Below, one piece after another: positions 6,259 through 6,857 of a stretch of DNA of 6,857 nt. The position numbers were made by a program, and so were the translations under genes. The notes under the pieces are model-generated. The model saw nothing but the letters and a program-made list of their open reading frames with translations, was not told where the DNA came from and did not search any database. This DNA comes from DATKCN01 sp035513175 (GTDB lineage Bacteria; Chloroflexota; Chloroflexia; Thermomicrobiales; CFX8), in assembly GCA_035513175.1 (NCBI GenBank), contig DATKCN010000273.1:1-6857 (forward strand). Reading direction: 5' to 3'. Each line of letters begins with the position of its first letter. The first letter of the stretch is position 1.

Positions 6259-6789
6259 TCATGTCACATTTGTTTGCACGACCCCCTGGTCAAGCAACTT
6301 GTCGATATTGAACTCGTCGATGTGATGGCCGTCGACTCGCATCGCGCCGCGGCGCGTGCCTTCGATCAAGAAGCCGCGTCGCTGATAGAGGCGAACGGCT
6401 GCCTCGTTGTGCGTCATGACGGTGAGCTCAAGGCGAGAGACGCCTGCCTGGCGAGCCCAGTCTTCACCCGCATGAAAGAGGGCTGAGCCGATGCCCTGGA
6501 CGGCGTGAGACGCGCGAACTCCCGCGACAATGCAGGCGACATGACGCACGCGCCGAAATTCGCCACCGTACAGCTCGATGTACCCGGCCAGCATCTCCCC
6601 AGCCTCGGCAACGATGATGGCCTGGTTTGGAGCCGTCAGTACGTCGCGGATGCGGTCTCGTTCGGCATCGACGGTCGAGCGACGCTCGTCGGGCTCATAC
6701 ATCATGAACTGGGACTCGCGGTCCAGAGCCAGGCAAAGATCGAGATACTGCTCGGCGTCACTCTCGCGGATGAGACGACAGGCAACCAT
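6259..6789 (-). CDS. GNAT family N-acetyltransferase
   Basis: This is a single-domain acetyltransferase of 176 aa that should move the acetyl group of acetyl-CoA to an amine; the substrate is unknown. The acetyl-CoA-binding motif A is IVAGVRASHAVQGIGSAL (87-104), with the diagnostic Q98-G-I-G-S-A. Motif B follows, with LELTVMTHNEAAVRLYQRRGF (120-140). The tail GxxRGAMRVDGHHIDEFNIDKLL is common in GNATs related to COG0454/COG1247 and RimI/RimJ-like enzymes. The MMYEPDER segment (29-36) is common in related stand-alone GNATs. The start is the ATG at 6789, with GGAGGG four bases upstream (6794-6799). A TTG at 6825 in the same frame is weaker and overlaps a hairpin. It converges on the PLP lyase gene and shares the 6211-6254 terminator with it. 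No operon partner is visible in the window. Small-molecule, antibiotic or protein N-terminal acetylation cannot be told apart here. Confidence 0.9.
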   Translation of the reverse strand: MVACRLIRESDAEQYLDLCLALDRESQFMMYEPDERRSTVDAERDRIRDVLTAPNQAIIVAEAGEMLAGYIELYGGEFRRVRHVACIVAGVRASHAVQGIGSALFHAGEDWARQAGVSRLELTVMTHNEAAVRLYQRRGFLIEGTRRGAMRVDGHHIDEFNIDKLLDQGVVQTNVT

Positions 6790-6793
6790 GTCA

Positions 6794-6814
6794 CCCTCCG
6801 TCGCGACCTGACGG
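6794..6814 (-). promoter_or_regulatory. Acetyltransferase ribosome binding site next to a small stem
   Basis: On the minus strand GGAGGG sits four bases before the ATG at 6789 and decides that start. Its first two bases are also the end of a 5-bp stem, CCGTC-N7-GACGG (plus-strand 6798-6802 with 6810-6814), which would partly cover it. The stem is short and its effect is speculative. Confidence 0.4.
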
Positions 6815-6825
6815 CGGATACACAA

Positions 6826-6854
6826 AGGGCCCAGCCGAACTACCGGCGGGCCCT
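6826..6854 (-). terminator. Terminator-like hairpin upstream of the acetyltransferase
   Basis: Read on the minus strand, AGGGCCC-GCCG, a six-base loop, then CGGC-T-GGGCCCT form an 11-bp stem with a single bulged base, followed by TTGTGT. This fits a Rho-independent terminator for a leftward gene outside the window, or an attenuator in the acetyltransferase leader, because it ends about 36 bases before the start codon. On the plus strand no T-run follows. Confidence 0.6.
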
Positions 6855-6857
6855 GCG

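Noticed and set aside
6205..6486. 93-codon plus-strand open frame beginning in the 6211-6254 hairpin
   Set aside because: It is mostly antisense to the acetyltransferase, starts within a terminator-like repeat, and has no ribosome binding site.
1..6857. tRNA, rRNA, CRISPR, transposon or prophage signals
   Set aside because: No cloverleaf, regularly spaced repeats, transposase motifs or integrase were seen on either strand.

Overview
This is a GC-rich bacterial window, densely packed with genes on both strands. It holds seven protein genes, one of them cut by the left edge, and no RNA genes, insertion sequences or CRISPR arrays that I can see. The combination of GC-rich codon use, a HisKA_2-type sensor kinase, a complete glcDEF set, a stand-alone EVE protein and a GNAT acetyltransferase would fit a heterotrophic soil or environmental bacterium. 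Chloroflexota (Thermomicrobia-like) or an actinobacterium is my guess, but no phylogenetic marker is present and I hold this loosely.

Layout. (1) Positions 2-565 (+) carry the C-terminal part of a HisKA_2/HATPase sensor histidine kinase of the PdtaS/HWE-like group. (2) Positions 562-4573 (-) carry a compact operon read leftwards, glcD-glcE-glcF, encoding the three subunits of glycolate oxidase (dehydrogenase). glcD and glcE overlap, and glcE and glcF are nearly contiguous. The last gene collides with the kinase gene, so that the two stop codons overlap. (3) Positions 4574-4678 form a divergent intergenic region with a candidate extended -10 promoter, a 7-bp dyad, and a small hairpin that buries the glcD ribosome binding site. 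(4) Positions 4679-6122 (+) hold a two-gene unit: an EVE-domain protein and, 25 bp later, a fold-type II PLP enzyme of the serine/threonine dehydratase family. (5) Positions 6123-6258 form a gene-free gap between converging genes, with a perfect 15-bp inverted repeat that looks like a shared bidirectional terminator. (6) Positions 6259-6789 (-) encode a GNAT N-acetyltransferase. Upstream of it, at the right edge, lies a strong terminator-like hairpin (6826-6854).

How the parts work together. GlcD and GlcE are FAD-type oxidase subunits, and GlcF carries two 4Fe-4S centres plus CCG domains. Together they oxidise glycolate to glyoxylate and pass electrons to the membrane quinone pool. The EVE protein and PLP lyase are probably co-transcribed, but I see no obvious metabolic link between them. 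The kinase and the acetyltransferase look like separate transcription units. Most of the window is ordinary. The parts most worth a second look are the small RNA or DNA structures around the glcD and acetyltransferase start sites, and the divergent active-site loops of the PLP enzyme.
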